Shown here: positions 45,204-53,962 of the stretch, piece by piece | How the letters are laid out: each line of letters begins with the position of its first letter | Numbering within the stretch: the first letter of the stretch is position 1 | NCBI RefSeq assembly: GCF_002950945.1 | Contig: NZ_CP012673.1 | Coordinates: forward strand, 186,001 to 250,000 | DNA: 64,000 nt | From: Sorangium cellulosum | GTDB taxonomy: Bacteria > Myxococcota_A > Polyangia > Polyangiales > Polyangiaceae | Direction of reading: 5' to 3' | Position numbers and translations under genes: made by a program | The notes under the pieces: model-generated | Databases searched by the model: none | Told to the model about the DNA's origin: nothing | The model's input: only the letters and a program-made list of their open reading frames with translations

Positions 45204-45689
45204 TCACTTCGCTATTTTACTTCGGAATAGCTGCTCAGTCACATAGCCGAGAAACTGAACAAAGGCAAATGCACCCCCATGCGGAAAGAGGAGCTCGACT
45301 TCACTGCCAGACTTAGTTCGAACAATGAGTGATTTTGAGATAGGATCTTTGGAGAGCTTTGCCCATCCTTCGACGGCCTCATAGGGTAGCCAAATGGGCG
45401 CACGGGGGTCGTTGAAGACCCCCAAACCTCGCTCCGTGACAACAATCGCACCGTCAGATCTGTCGCGCTCGATCTCATGGACGCCAAAGATCTCACCCCA
45501 GCTGTCAGGAGCGAGCTCATCCATCCACCAGCGAGGGCGCTCCTCTTTATCGAACGACAAGTAGCCTGGGAATATAGGCTGATCATTCGCCCCTCTGACC
45601 GAACCAGCGAGGACACGCTTTGCCTGCCTGCGAATCCTGCCAACCAGAGCGCTGCTAATCGAACTACTCACTTGAGTGCTCCCTCCCAA
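45204..45689 (-). CDS. Probable immunity protein of the Rhs toxin tip
   Basis: 161 residues, no signal peptide, acidic and aromatic-rich (RPRWWMDELAPDSWGEIFGV, VFNDPRAPIWLPYEAVEGW). No family recognised. Its start overlaps the end of the Rhs C-terminal toxin-like gene by 22 bases, and its GC is lower than the flanks, both typical of immunity genes of polymorphic toxins. The function is inferred from position only. Confidence 0.6.
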   Translation of the reverse strand: MGGSTQVSSSISSALVGRIRRQAKRVLAGSVRGANDQPIFPGYLSFDKEERPRWWMDELAPDSWGEIFGVHEIERDRSDGAIVVTERGLGVFNDPRAPIWLPYEAVEGWAKLSKDPISKSLIVRTKSGSEVELLFPHGGAFAFVQFLGYVTEQLFRSKIAK

Positions 45690-46234
45690 AACATTGTTCC
45701 ATTCGGTCGGACACCGAAGCCTGCTCGTTCCAGGATCGGAGCAAGTCGCCCCGTCTCCTCGATCACGCGCGACGTCTCGATCTGAAGGATGCTCGCACCC
45801 TCCTCTTTGGCTGCGGCCCCGAGAGCCTTCCGCGCTCTGAGCAAGCCAGAGCCAAGGCCCTCCGGGGGCTTGCCCAGGTACCGCACATATGCTGTCGCCT
45901 TTGCCCCGTTAATCGCAAAAGTCCCCTCCACAATGGTGTTTTCGCCGAGTCCCAAATCAGCGGGAGTAAGAGCCCGCACGGCTTTGCCTGCTTCCCTTGC
46001 GGACCCGACCGACTCTCCCAGCGCCACTACACCGGCGCGCGCCGCGCTCCCTGCCTTGCCGGTCGCGCCGGCGGCCTTGCCGGCGAGCTTGACGACGACG
46101 CCTACGCCGACCACGCTCAGCGCGTCGACGGCGACCGCGATCGCCTTGTCCCTGGGCGTGGCGCGCGGATCGGAGAACACCATCAGGCTGCTCATGCCAG
46201 GGATGTCGTCGATCACCGCGCGACGCCTCGACAT
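45668..46234 (-). CDS. Orphan Rhs C-terminal toxin-like tip
   Basis: 188 residues. Residues about 15-85 (SSLMVFSDPRATPRDKAIAV then an Ala/Gly/Val-rich hydrophobic stretch) look like the pretoxin segment of Rhs/polymorphic toxins. The last 70 residues (GLGSGLLRARKALGAAAKEEGA, LQIET, GRLAPILERAGFGV) have the shape of a GNAT acetyltransferase C-terminal half; this is a resemblance only. There is no Rhs core upstream in this frame, and the 5' end abuts the IS21 copy at 46.4-49.3 kb. Confidence 0.6.
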   Translation of the reverse strand: MSRRRAVIDDIPGMSSLMVFSDPRATPRDKAIAVAVDALSVVGVGVVVKLAGKAAGATGKAGSAARAGVVALGESVGSAREAGKAVRALTPADLGLGENTIVEGTFAINGAKATAYVRYLGKPPEGLGSGLLRARKALGAAAKEEGASILQIETSRVIEETGRLAPILERAGFGVRPNGTMFWEGALK

Positions 46235-46411
46235 GACGAGCTGTAGCGATCATCTGCGTTCGCGTCGGGCGATGCCGAGGTGGATGGCCGCGTCGGGTAC
46301 GGCGATCAGGGTTCGGCGCAGGATGCGCCGCCGCGCTGGAGGGATCGCACAGCGGGCATGCCCCGACGTGCCTGGAGACGACGAGCTGGGCACGGCGAGC
46401 ACGTGGCGTCG

Positions 46412-46453
46412 CAGTGCCCGCCGACGCGTTGTCGTGAGCGTCGGCGGGCACTG
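46412..46453 (-). terminator. Strong hairpin after istB
   Basis: CAGTGCCCGCCGACGC at 46412-46427 and its exact complement at 46438-46453 form a 16-bp perfect stem with a 10-base loop, 12 bases past the istB stop. No U-tract is present. It is a probable terminator or a barrier to outside transcription. Confidence 0.65.
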
Positions 46454-46464
46454 GAGCGCGCGCG

Positions 46465-47235
46465 TCAGGCGACGGCCGGGGGCTCCTTCGACCGGCGCCG
46501 GGAGGCGGAGCGGCGCAGCTGTCGCTCCTGGGCGTCGCGCAGCCGGTAGCTGTCGCCCTCGATGACCACGAGCTCGGCGCGATGAAGCAGCCTATCGACG
46601 AGCGTCACGACGCAGGCGGCGTTTGGGAACACCGTCGGCCACTCGGCGAAGGGCTTGTTGGTCGTGAGCACGATGGACTTGTTCTTCTCGTACCTGCGCG
46701 TGACGACCTCGAAGAGCAGGTCAGCGTGCCTCGTGTCATAGGAGAGATATCCCACCTCATCGATGCAGAGAATCGCGGGCTGCACGTACGCGCGCAGCCG
46801 CCTTGCGCGTGCGACCGACGACTCCTGGCCTGCGAGGTCGGCGAGCAGATCGCTCGCGCTGCGCACAAGGACCGGGTGTCCGGCGTGCAGCGCGCGGCAC
46901 GCGAGGTTCTTGAGCAGCATCGTCTTGCCGACGCCGTTGGGGCCGAGCAGGACGACGTTGGCCCCCTCGGCGACGAAGCGCAGCAAAAAGAGCTCCTCGA
47001 CGAGCGAGCGGTCGATCTTCTTCGGCCATGTCCAGTCGAAGTCACAGAGCGCCTTGTAGCTACCGAGCCCGGCGATCCGCGTGCGGTTCTCGAGGCTGCG
47101 CCGCGTGCGCTCCTCGCTCTCCAGCGTGACGAGGCGCGTGAGCCAGGGCTCGTTCTCCAGCTCGTCGAGCCGCGCGAGGCAGCCGAACAGATGCAGCTTC
47201 TTGAGCATCGCCTCGAGCTCAGGACGGGTCGTCAT
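46465..47235 (-). CDS. istB: IS21 helper ATPase IstB (second element)
   Basis: 256 residues from ATG 47235. AAA+ ATPase: Walker [15 protein letters not shown], Walker [16 protein letters not shown], sensor [14 protein letters not shown]-terminal helical domain ([21 protein letters not shown]). Overlaps istA by 17 bases. Confidence 0.96.
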   Translation of the reverse strand: MTTRPELEAMLKKLHLFGCLARLDELENEPWLTRLVTLESEERTRRSLENRTRIAGLGSYKALCDFDWTWPKKIDRSLVEELFLLRFVAEGANVVLLGPNGVGKTMLLKNLACRALHAGHPVLVRSASDLLADLAGQESSVARARRLRAYVQPAILCIDEVGYLSYDTRHADLLFEVVTRRYEKNKSIVLTTNKPFAEWPTVFPNAACVVTLVDRLLHRAELVVIEGDSYRLRDAQERQLRRSASRRRSKEPPAVA

Positions 47236-48760
47236 GCGCGCCTCCCTCGGGCTCGCCCGGCGCGTGCAGCCGGTCGTAGGTCGACAGCGCGTGCGGGCGC
47301 ACCTGCACCGCGGCGCGGGCGTCGGTCGTGACGGGCTCCGACAGCGGCGGGGGCTGGCCCGCCTCGTGGCGGAGCCGATCGAGCGCGTGGTGGACGGCGC
47401 GCAGATGCGGCTGATCATGAGCGACGCTCTCCGCGACCGCGCGCTCGAGCAGCTCGGCGCCGACGCGCTCGAGCAGCTGCAACAGTCCCTGCGTCGTGGC
47501 GCCGAGGTTGCCACCGCGCTCGGCGATCTTCTCCATCATGACGCGAGACGAGGGCACGACCGAGAAGAGCCGATCGAAGCCGCGGCTCTGGTGGGCGCGT
47601 CGCTTCTGCGCGACGAGCGCGCGCAGATGGCTGGGCTCCTCGATGCGCTGGTCGCGATCGAAGGAGCGCGCATGGTCGGCGAGCACCTGGGTCGGGTCGC
47701 TGGGATCGACCACACGCACGCGGTCGTCGGTGGCGATGACCGTCAGGTGGCGCTGCACGTGGGGGTGCGGCACGCTGTAGTCGTTCTTGTCGAAGCGGAC
47801 GTAGGGTGTCTTGCCGACGCGGACTTCGACCCGCTCTTCGACGGGGAAGTCGTCGGCGACGAGCTCGACCATCTTCGGCCTCTCCTCCAGGAAGGCCTCC
47901 TCGACCGTCAGATCGCGCGCGTCAGGCACACGCCGCTCGCGAGCGATCTCGAGGCACCAGGCGCGCGCTTGCTCGTTGAGCTCCTCGATGGAGCGGTACT
48001 GGCGCGCGGCGAAGAAGCTCTCGCGCACATCGCGGATGGCGCGCTCGACGCGCCCCTTCTCGTTGGGGCGGTACGGCGCGCACGCGCGCGGCTCGAAGCG
48101 GTAGTGGCCGGCGAGCGCGAGCATCGTTGGATGGAAGCGCACGGCGTCTCCCTCACGCTCGAGCACCGCGCTCTTGAGGTTGTCGTAGAGGATCGTCCGC
48201 GGCACGGCGCCGAAGAAGCGGAAGGCCTCGACGTGGCCAGACAGGAAGCTCGGCATCGCGGCGCGCAGCGAGAAGCGCATGAAGCGAAGCCGGCTGTAGG
48301 AGAGCACGATCACAAGCAGCCACAGGTCGCGCAACGCGCGACCCATCGCGACCTTGCCGAAGTGCGCCCAGTCGACCTGCGCCTCCTGTCCGGGGAGCAC
48401 GGTCCGCCGCAGGTACGCCTCGGCGTGGGGACGTGGACGCAGCCGGCTCACGATGGCTCGAAAGCCGCTCTTGCTGCCCGTGTAGCCGCGCGCCTTGACC
48501 ATCGACCACAGGCGGCTTGCGCGCAGCCGCGGATACTTCGCGAGCGTCTCCTTCATGAAGGGGAGGAAGGGGTCGACCAGCCGAGCCCGCGTCGAGACCT
48601 TCTGGACGCCGAGGCCTGCGTGCGCGAGCACGGCCTCGACGGTGTCGTGGTGACGGCCAAGCTCTGCGCTGATCGTGCCGACGGGCCAGCCCTCGGCGTG
48701 GTGCAGCCGCAGGATCGTGGCGCTCTCCTCCTCGGTCACCGGGCGATACCAGCCCTTCAT
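47219..48760 (-). CDS. istA: IS21 transposase IstA (second element)
   Basis: 513 residues. HTH with [22 protein letters not shown]; rve/DDE core with Asp in [12 protein letters not shown], Asp in [11 protein letters not shown] and Glu in [15 protein letters not shown]-terminal [14 protein letters not shown] domain. All catalytic residues intact. Confidence 0.96.
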   Translation of the reverse strand: MKGWYRPVTEEESATILRLHHAEGWPVGTISAELGRHHDTVEAVLAHAGLGVQKVSTRARLVDPFLPFMKETLAKYPRLRASRLWSMVKARGYTGSKSGFRAIVSRLRPRPHAEAYLRRTVLPGQEAQVDWAHFGKVAMGRALRDLWLLVIVLSYSRLRFMRFSLRAAMPSFLSGHVEAFRFFGAVPRTILYDNLKSAVLEREGDAVRFHPTMLALAGHYRFEPRACAPYRPNEKGRVERAIRDVRESFFAARQYRSIEELNEQARAWCLEIARERRVPDARDLTVEEAFLEERPKMVELVADDFPVEERVEVRVGKTPYVRFDKNDYSVPHPHVQRHLTVIATDDRVRVVDPSDPTQVLADHARSFDRDQRIEEPSHLRALVAQKRRAHQSRGFDRLFSVVPSSRVMMEKIAERGGNLGATTQGLLQLLERVGAELLERAVAESVAHDQPHLRAVHHALDRLRHEAGQPPPLSEPVTTDARAAVQVRPHALSTYDRLHAPGEPEGGAHDDPS

Positions 48761-48787
48761 GACTGCCTGCCTTCCGCGCGGAGCAAC

Positions 48788-49279
48788 TCACGGCCCGAGT
48801 GCGCGCGGCGGCCGAGGAGCTCGCCGAGGGAGCGGGCGTCGTGGCGGTGTCCATTCGCTCGGGCGAACACGCCCCGAGAGCGCGCGGCCGCACCGCGCAC
48901 AGCGCAACGCCTCGCCGGCGACGGCGCAGCGGTCTTCTGCTTGATTCGATGATTCATGGAGCGGCACCTCCGTCTCGCGCGCCGGCTCCACCTCGGAGCT
49001 CGACGGCGAAGGGGGTGTCGGCGGGGCGGGTGCTTGTGTCGAGATCGTGTCCGTTACTGTCCTTCGGTTCAGCGCCATCCGCCTGCGCCGCCGGGCCTGC
49101 CGCGCCCGGTTCGAGGCCACCCCCTTCGCCGTTCGCGCGTAGGCGCGGTTGGCCCGCCGGTGCGCCTCGCGCCGGCGCTCGCCCGCGCACTCACCGCAGC
49201 ACGCGCCCACCGACGCGCACGGCCCGCAGAAGACCCGCACCCGTTCGCAGCCCCGGCATCGCCCGAATCGACCGTCCAC
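48788..49279 (-). CDS. Cys-rich zinc-binding accessory protein of the IS21 copy
   Basis: 163 residues from GTG 49279, preceded by GGGAGCGG. The N-terminal part has clustered Cys pairs (CRGCERVRVFCGPC, CCGEC) resembling a treble-clef/B-box-like zinc finger, then a basic helix (AHRRANRAYARTAKGVASNR). The C-terminal CARCGRALSGRV gives another Cys pair. It lies 27 bases upstream of istA on the same strand. It is not one of the two classical IS21 genes. Confidence 0.7.
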   Translation of the reverse strand: MDGRFGRCRGCERVRVFCGPCASVGACCGECAGERRREAHRRANRAYARTAKGVASNRARQARRRRRMALNRRTVTDTISTQAPAPPTPPSPSSSEVEPARETEVPLHESSNQAEDRCAVAGEALRCARCGRALSGRVRPSEWTPPRRPLPRRAPRPPRALGP

Positions 49280-49579
49280 GCACCGCTCCCGCCTGGAGCT
49301 GCTGGACAGGCGCCGCGCTCTGCCGCACCCTCTCGCGCGGTGGGCGCGTTGCCTGCGCTCACCGCGAAGGCTCGGGTGGCTAGACCCGGGCCTTCACCTT
49401 CTCCATGGCCGAGATCTACCTCAGCGCGGCGCGCTTGGGGGCGAACCGCTCGCCGGCGACGGCGGTCGCGACGCTTCCCACACGCCCTCCACAGCCGGCC
49501 CCAGGTTTTCAGTCTCCCCCCTGGACCCCCCTCGGAACACCTGCACCGCAGCGATCTGCTCACGCTCGCTGAGCCGCCA

Positions 49580-50223
49580 TTACGACGACGGCGCGATGTT
49601 TATCAACGAAAGAGAACGAGCGCTCGACGTCGTCGCCGCAGCCGCACGCGATGACGACAGCGCGGGATCAGTCCAGCGGGACTTCGTCAGAGTCCGGCGA
49701 CACCAGGTGATCATCGACACAGGGATGGGCATCCAGCCAATGGCCGCACGCGCCATCTCCGGCGACGGCGACCACGTAGCGATAGGTCTATCCGCCCCGA
49801 ATACATCGCGCCCTGCCTGCCCCAGTGAACTGTGCGGGTTCCACCGCGACCCGAGCGCGTAGCCCGGCCGCAGATCGGACACATCGAGGCTGAAACCCAG
49901 CCCCAATCCTGGCGGACCAGGCTCGCGGTGGCCGAACGGCTCGCCCGACGCCGTATCATTGTAGATGCCGTGCAGGTTGAGCTGCCCCACCTCGATCTGA
50001 ACGCATCCCGGGCCGGCAACACAGTCGTCGGAGGTCGGCATGGTAGGCGTCCCACCGTCCATCCAGTCGAAGAAGAACTCGCCGGTCGCCTGGTACCCCG
50101 TGGGATCCACGAAGCTCAGCGGATTGTTGAACGCGTAGCTGTAGCGGTTCAAGCTCTGCGAGAAGAACGGCGCCTGCACGAACGGATCCGCCGACAAGAA
50201 CCTCCCCAGCGCCGGATATCCCG
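49580..50223 (-). pseudogene. Rhs core end plus variable tail (3' exon)
   Basis: Begins after the intron with GYPALGRFLSADPFVQ and LNRYSYAFNNPLSFVDPTGY, the conserved final motif of the Rhs core. About 150 variable residues follow, including HREPGPPGLGLGFSLDVSDL. The tail runs to a stop at 49580 in this frame; a switch to another frame would end earlier at an Asp-rich VSPDSDEVPLD. No toxin fold was recognised in it. Confidence 0.7.
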
Positions 50224-50224
50224 G

Positions 50225-50290
50225 TAGGGACGGCCCTTTCGGGCCGCCCCCCGGACAGAACCCGGCGAGCGGATTTCCCGCACCGGGCTC
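50225..50290 (-). ncRNA. Group II intron domains V and VI
   Basis: Domain V on the minus strand from 50290 to 50258: GAGCCCGGTGCGGG, loop AAAT, CCGCTCGCCGGGTTC. Domain VI: GGCGGCCC GAAA GGGCCGTCC, ending CTAC near 50224. Confidence 0.87.
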
Positions 50291-50295
50291 CTGCC

Positions 50296-51828
50296 TTAGG
50301 TCAACGGATGAGAGCACCTCGCCTGGAAGCGTTCGAGGGGTTTCGGGTGGTAGATGCGGGGTCGCGGGAGGGGGTAGCGCTCCGCAAATTTCCTCCATTG
50401 CGTCGCGTTCCACCGTCCTCGTTGGCTTCGCCGTTGGAGTCGGCGATGCCATGCTGCTTCGATCTGCTGACGGAAGGAGTCGAGCGCCTGGTAATTACCT
50501 GGTACTCCGTAGTACCGGTAGTGCCCGACGAGCACCTGTACCAGCCATTGATACTGGCTTCCGGGCGAGTCGTGCATCCGTCGGCGGATCTGCTCCTTCA
50601 CGTTCGCAATCTTCGCTGCCCGCTTCTTCCTGGATGTTCTCCGTACGAGCCAGAACCGTCCGTGCCTGCCGTTCCCGCAAATGTGCGTGAACCCCAGGAA
50701 ATCGAACGTCTCCGGACGCTGCCTCCCATCCAACGCACTATCCTTCTTGGCAAATCTGCCAAAGCGTAGAACGCGCGTCTTGTCCGGGTGCAGTTCGAGA
50801 CCGAACTGGACGAGGCGCTCTGCAAGTGCTTTGCGCATCGCCCTCGCGTCCTGCTCGTACTCAAAGGCCATCACCAGATCGTCCGCGTAGCGCACGTAGT
50901 ATACTTGCCCGCGCGCCTGCGTTCGCCGCCACTTCAGGATCCACAGGTCGAGCACGTCGTGAAGGTAGATGTTCGCCATCAGCGGGCTAATGATGCCCCC
51001 TTGTGGCGTCCCCTCCTCCACGCGGTGCCACTCCCCGTCCTCGATAACACCTGCGTGAAGCCACTTCATCAGCAGCCTCACCAGACGTTTATCCCCGATC
51101 CGGTGCTCGATGAACTTCTGCATCCATCCATGGTCGATGGTGTCAAAGAACGACCGGATGTCTGCATCGAGCACCCAGCTCGTCTTCCTGCAGATTGCCA
51201 CATGGAGCGCGTCCAGCGCAAGGTGCTGCGACCGGCCAGGCCGGAAGCCGTACGATACACCGACGAACTCGCTCCTCTCGTAGATGGGCTCGATCACCGT
51301 CCGCACCGCCTGCTGGACGATCTTGTCCTCCAGCGATGGGATGCCGAGCGGCCTCGTGCGCCCGTCTCCTTTCGGGATGTGCACGCGACGCACCGGCGGT
51401 GGATGGTATGCACCCCGGTGGATGCGATCCTGGAGATCGCTCAGGCGGGCATCGAGCTGCTCGCCGTAGCTCTTCCAGGTCTCCCCATCGACTCCCGCTG
51501 CCGCGTTCTTACGAAGCCGAAGATAGGCTTCTTTCAGCAGCGGCACGCGTACATGGCTCAGTAAGTTGACGAACCGCTCTCCCTTGTTCCTTGCTGCTCT
51601 CTCTCCGACCCGCGCGAGGTCCGTGAGCGCGCCTTTCCGGTCCTGTGCCCGGAGCGCGTTTCGCTCGGCGGGTTTCCCCTCGGCCGCGTGCCTTCCCTCC
51701 ATCTCCTCCACAGGCGTTACCCATGTGTTCGGCGACTTCCTCGGTACTACGCACGCGTCTGACTCCTCGGTGCTTTCGACCACGGGTTGCGGCGTGTCGC
51801 CTTTCCGTGGCTGCCTCTCACCCACCAC
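50296..51828 (-). CDS. ltrA: Group II intron reverse transcriptase/maturase
   Basis: 510 residues. RT motifs YHPPPVRRVHIPKGDGRTRP, LGIPSLEDKIVQQAV, SYGFRPGRSQHLALDAL and catalytic YVRYADDLVMAFEYE; maturase region LVGHYRYYGVPGNYQAL and RRSQRGRWNATQWRKFAERY. No HNH domain seen. A long N-terminal lead (about 90 residues) suggests the true start may be downstream. Confidence 0.95.
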   Translation of the reverse strand: MVGERQPRKGDTPQPVVESTEESDACVVPRKSPNTWVTPVEEMEGRHAAEGKPAERNALRAQDRKGALTDLARVGERAARNKGERFVNLLSHVRVPLLKEAYLRLRKNAAAGVDGETWKSYGEQLDARLSDLQDRIHRGAYHPPPVRRVHIPKGDGRTRPLGIPSLEDKIVQQAVRTVIEPIYERSEFVGVSYGFRPGRSQHLALDALHVAICRKTSWVLDADIRSFFDTIDHGWMQKFIEHRIGDKRLVRLLMKWLHAGVIEDGEWHRVEEGTPQGGIISPLMANIYLHDVLDLWILKWRRTQARGQVYYVRYADDLVMAFEYEQDARAMRKALAERLVQFGLELHPDKTRVLRFGRFAKKDSALDGRQRPETFDFLGFTHICGNGRHGRFWLVRRTSRKKRAAKIANVKEQIRRRMHDSPGSQYQWLVQVLVGHYRYYGVPGNYQALDSFRQQIEAAWHRRLQRRSQRGRWNATQWRKFAERYPLPRPRIYHPKPLERFQARCSHPLT

Positions 51829-51903
51829 CGGCGAGGAGGCGCTCCCGAGGTCTCCCGGTTCCCGTGCAGAAGACGTATGAGGACATGCCGAATTCTTCTC
51901 AGA

Positions 51904-53670
51904 CTCGGGTTTCGCCCTTTACGCGGCGAGTCTTCGCCCGTGAATCCCGTGAGTATCGGGCAGCGGCGCCTGCGCCCGCCGTTTCTTTAAGTGCTCGAAA
52001 GTATTGATCGAGTCAAGAATATCGAGGCCCGCCATCGCGCGCTGTGCCGCGCGGAGGATGTCGGCGAAGCAGAGCCCTCGCTTATGCGGGTACCACGGGC
52101 GAAGCGGCGGCGTAGCCAGGTGGCTCTGGGCGGCGCCTTCGAGGAACCAGAGGACGAGCGCCGTGTAGAGCAGACCGACGAAGGGAGCGACGCGGCGTAC
52201 GGCCGCCTCCTTGCGGGCCGACGAGTCGGCGAAGCCGAGCAGCTGCTTGCCCTCCCGAAAAAAGACCTCGATGCCCCAGCGCCCTGCGTACGTTTCGAGC
52301 AGACGAATGACGTCCACGCTGCTATCAGTGCAGAAGAAGACCCGGAACGGCACCTGTCCTTGGTCGGTCGCGACGATGACGATGCGCAGCAGGCCGTCAC
52401 CGCACGCTCGGTACCATTGCGCGCAGAGCGTCTTGTACCGGACCTTGGTGATGCATCCGTACAACTCGGCGGTGCCGTTCTGCCAGGGAATCCGGTCGTC
52501 CTTAGCCAGGGCTTGCGGTTTCGGGAGCGGTGCGCCGCGCTTGCTGGTACGCCCGCGCTGGCCCGGCTTACGCGGGGTGGGCAGGGAGGTGAGTACCGCA
52601 TCGGGGCGCATGGCGCCGAACACAACAATTGAGGGAGGCATCCCGCGAAGGACGGTGGCGTTGCAGTAGGCTGAGTCAGCGGCCAGCTCCACACGGCGGG
52701 CGCCCACCCAGGAGACAAAGACATCAAGCATCTCGCGGGCGAGCTCGGTCTTCTTGACGTAGCTCGCCTCGGGCTCCGAGCATTCTTTCTTTCCTCGATA
52801 GAGACGAAAGAGGACGGGCAGCCCCCACGTCCGCTGGGAAAACGGAACACGCACGAGCACCGTCAACACGACCCAGCAGTGGCCGAAACAGAAGACGCGG
52901 AAACGTCGTGTCGAGCGTACCGGGTCGATGTGCGTTCCGATCCCGAACACATGCGGGCCTTTCTTCGGGGCCACCGTGTCGTCGATGGCGATCCGGAGCG
53001 CGCCCTCCCCGAGGAACGGCGCCAGACGCTGAAACAGCCACAGGCCGAGCTCGTCCGGATTCCACGTCCCTCGGGAGAAGAAGCGATGGAACGCTTCGTG
53101 ATGTCGTCGTCCGGCGGCCCCGGTCATCACGAGCGCCTCGGTTACGGCGTGCGGGCCCTGGGTCAAGATCCACCCGCACGCGATCACGAGCAGGTTCGTG
53201 AACGACGGACGGGTGAACGCGATACGAAAGACTTCCAAAACAGCCAGCAAGCTGGCAAGATTGGGGTCGAGCACGGTTGTTCCTGTCCCGTTGTGCCTTG
53301 ACAACCCAACGGATCAACAGGGCAGCCGTGCTCGTCTACTCTCCGTTCAAGAGGCGCGTACGAATCCTGGAAGCAGCACGCATTCCGGTTCAGCCCTCGC
53401 GATTTCCGGAAAAAAGACATCCACGAGCATTCTGCTGATACTGCACAACCGAGCCGGCGTTCGACTCGCGAACGGACGCACCATGACAGGGCACGATGAC
53501 GGGCGAGTGCGCAGCGACGGTCCACGCGCCGTAGCGTCCAGCTTGCGGCGAGGCGTTCACTATAAAGTCTGGTGAACGGCCCGTCGTGCCAGGGTGCATG
53601 AACGCCTCCGACTCGCCGCGATCGGGACGTTGCCCCGGGGTAACAGGCAACAAAAAGGGCGAAACCCGAG
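51904..53670 (-). mobile_element. IS701/IS4-like element inside the intron
   Basis: 1767 bp bounded by perfect 17-bp inverted repeats beginning CTCGGGTTTCGCCC, and flanked by direct repeats TCAGA (51899-51903 and 53671-53675). It carries one intact transposase gene and lies upstream of the RT gene in the intron's 5' half. Confidence 0.92.
51919..53304 (-). CDS. DDE transposase, IS701/IS4-like
   Basis: 461 residues. Catalytic-type residues: Asp in LRIAIDDTVAPKKG, Asp in ELAADSAYCN and Glu in RWGIEVFFREGKQLLG, the YREK-like third motif. Family placement between IS701 and IS4 is by general appearance. Full length, no frameshift; probably active. Confidence 0.9.
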   Translation of the reverse strand: MSRHNGTGTTVLDPNLASLLAVLEVFRIAFTRPSFTNLLVIACGWILTQGPHAVTEALVMTGAAGRRHHEAFHRFFSRGTWNPDELGLWLFQRLAPFLGEGALRIAIDDTVAPKKGPHVFGIGTHIDPVRSTRRFRVFCFGHCWVVLTVLVRVPFSQRTWGLPVLFRLYRGKKECSEPEASYVKKTELAREMLDVFVSWVGARRVELAADSAYCNATVLRGMPPSIVVFGAMRPDAVLTSLPTPRKPGQRGRTSKRGAPLPKPQALAKDDRIPWQNGTAELYGCITKVRYKTLCAQWYRACGDGLLRIVIVATDQGQVPFRVFFCTDSSVDVIRLLETYAGRWGIEVFFREGKQLLGFADSSARKEAAVRRVAPFVGLLYTALVLWFLEGAAQSHLATPPLRPWYPHKRGLCFADILRAAQRAMAGLDILDSINTFEHLKKRRAQAPLPDTHGIHGRRLAA

Positions 53671-53962
53671 TCAGACCTCGGGAGGAGAGCGGGGGCCTTG
53701 CTCCGGTTATCGGTCGCCGCTCCATGGCCTTGCACGTCTACGAGCGCTTCGGCTCCTGCCCACTTAGGAAGTTTTCGAGGCTCCATCACCCGGCCTGCCC
53801 TCTCACCTGTCTACGCTTCGCCGGCAGGGTCGCCCCTACCTGCGCAAGACTCGGCTTCCTGGGGGGGAGCTCCTTCCCAGGGCAGGACTTGTATGGTCAA
53901 GATCTGTGTTTCCATCTCTTCCGTCCTCACCTGCTTTCTCCTGCCGGTTTTGACCGGCGCAC

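Larger units (their letters stand above)
46412..49279 (-). mobile_element. Second IS21-family element (ends not resolved)
   Basis: Carries, in order on the minus strand, a Cys-rich accessory gene, istA and istB, then a terminator hairpin. Exact ends and target duplication could not be found by eye between 46236-46411 and 49280-49580, so the given limits cover only the genes and hairpin. Its proteins are unlike those of the IS21 at 39.6 kb. Confidence 0.7.
50224..53962 (-). mobile_element. Second group II intron, with nested IS
   Basis: On the minus strand the intron begins GTGCGCCGGTCAAAACC at 53962, the canonical GTGCG start, inside an Rhs gene right after the codons for MRGRIY. It contains an RT gene (50296-51828) and ends with domain V/VI at about 50258-50224. 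Splicing at 50224/50223 would join the two Rhs parts in frame. The IS at 51904-53670 accounts for 1.77 kb; without it the intron is about 1.97 kb. Confidence 0.88.

Noticed and set aside
53400..53560. Additional gene within the IS701-like element's 5' side
   Set aside because: Open frames there are short, mutually overlapping and unrelated to known accessory proteins.
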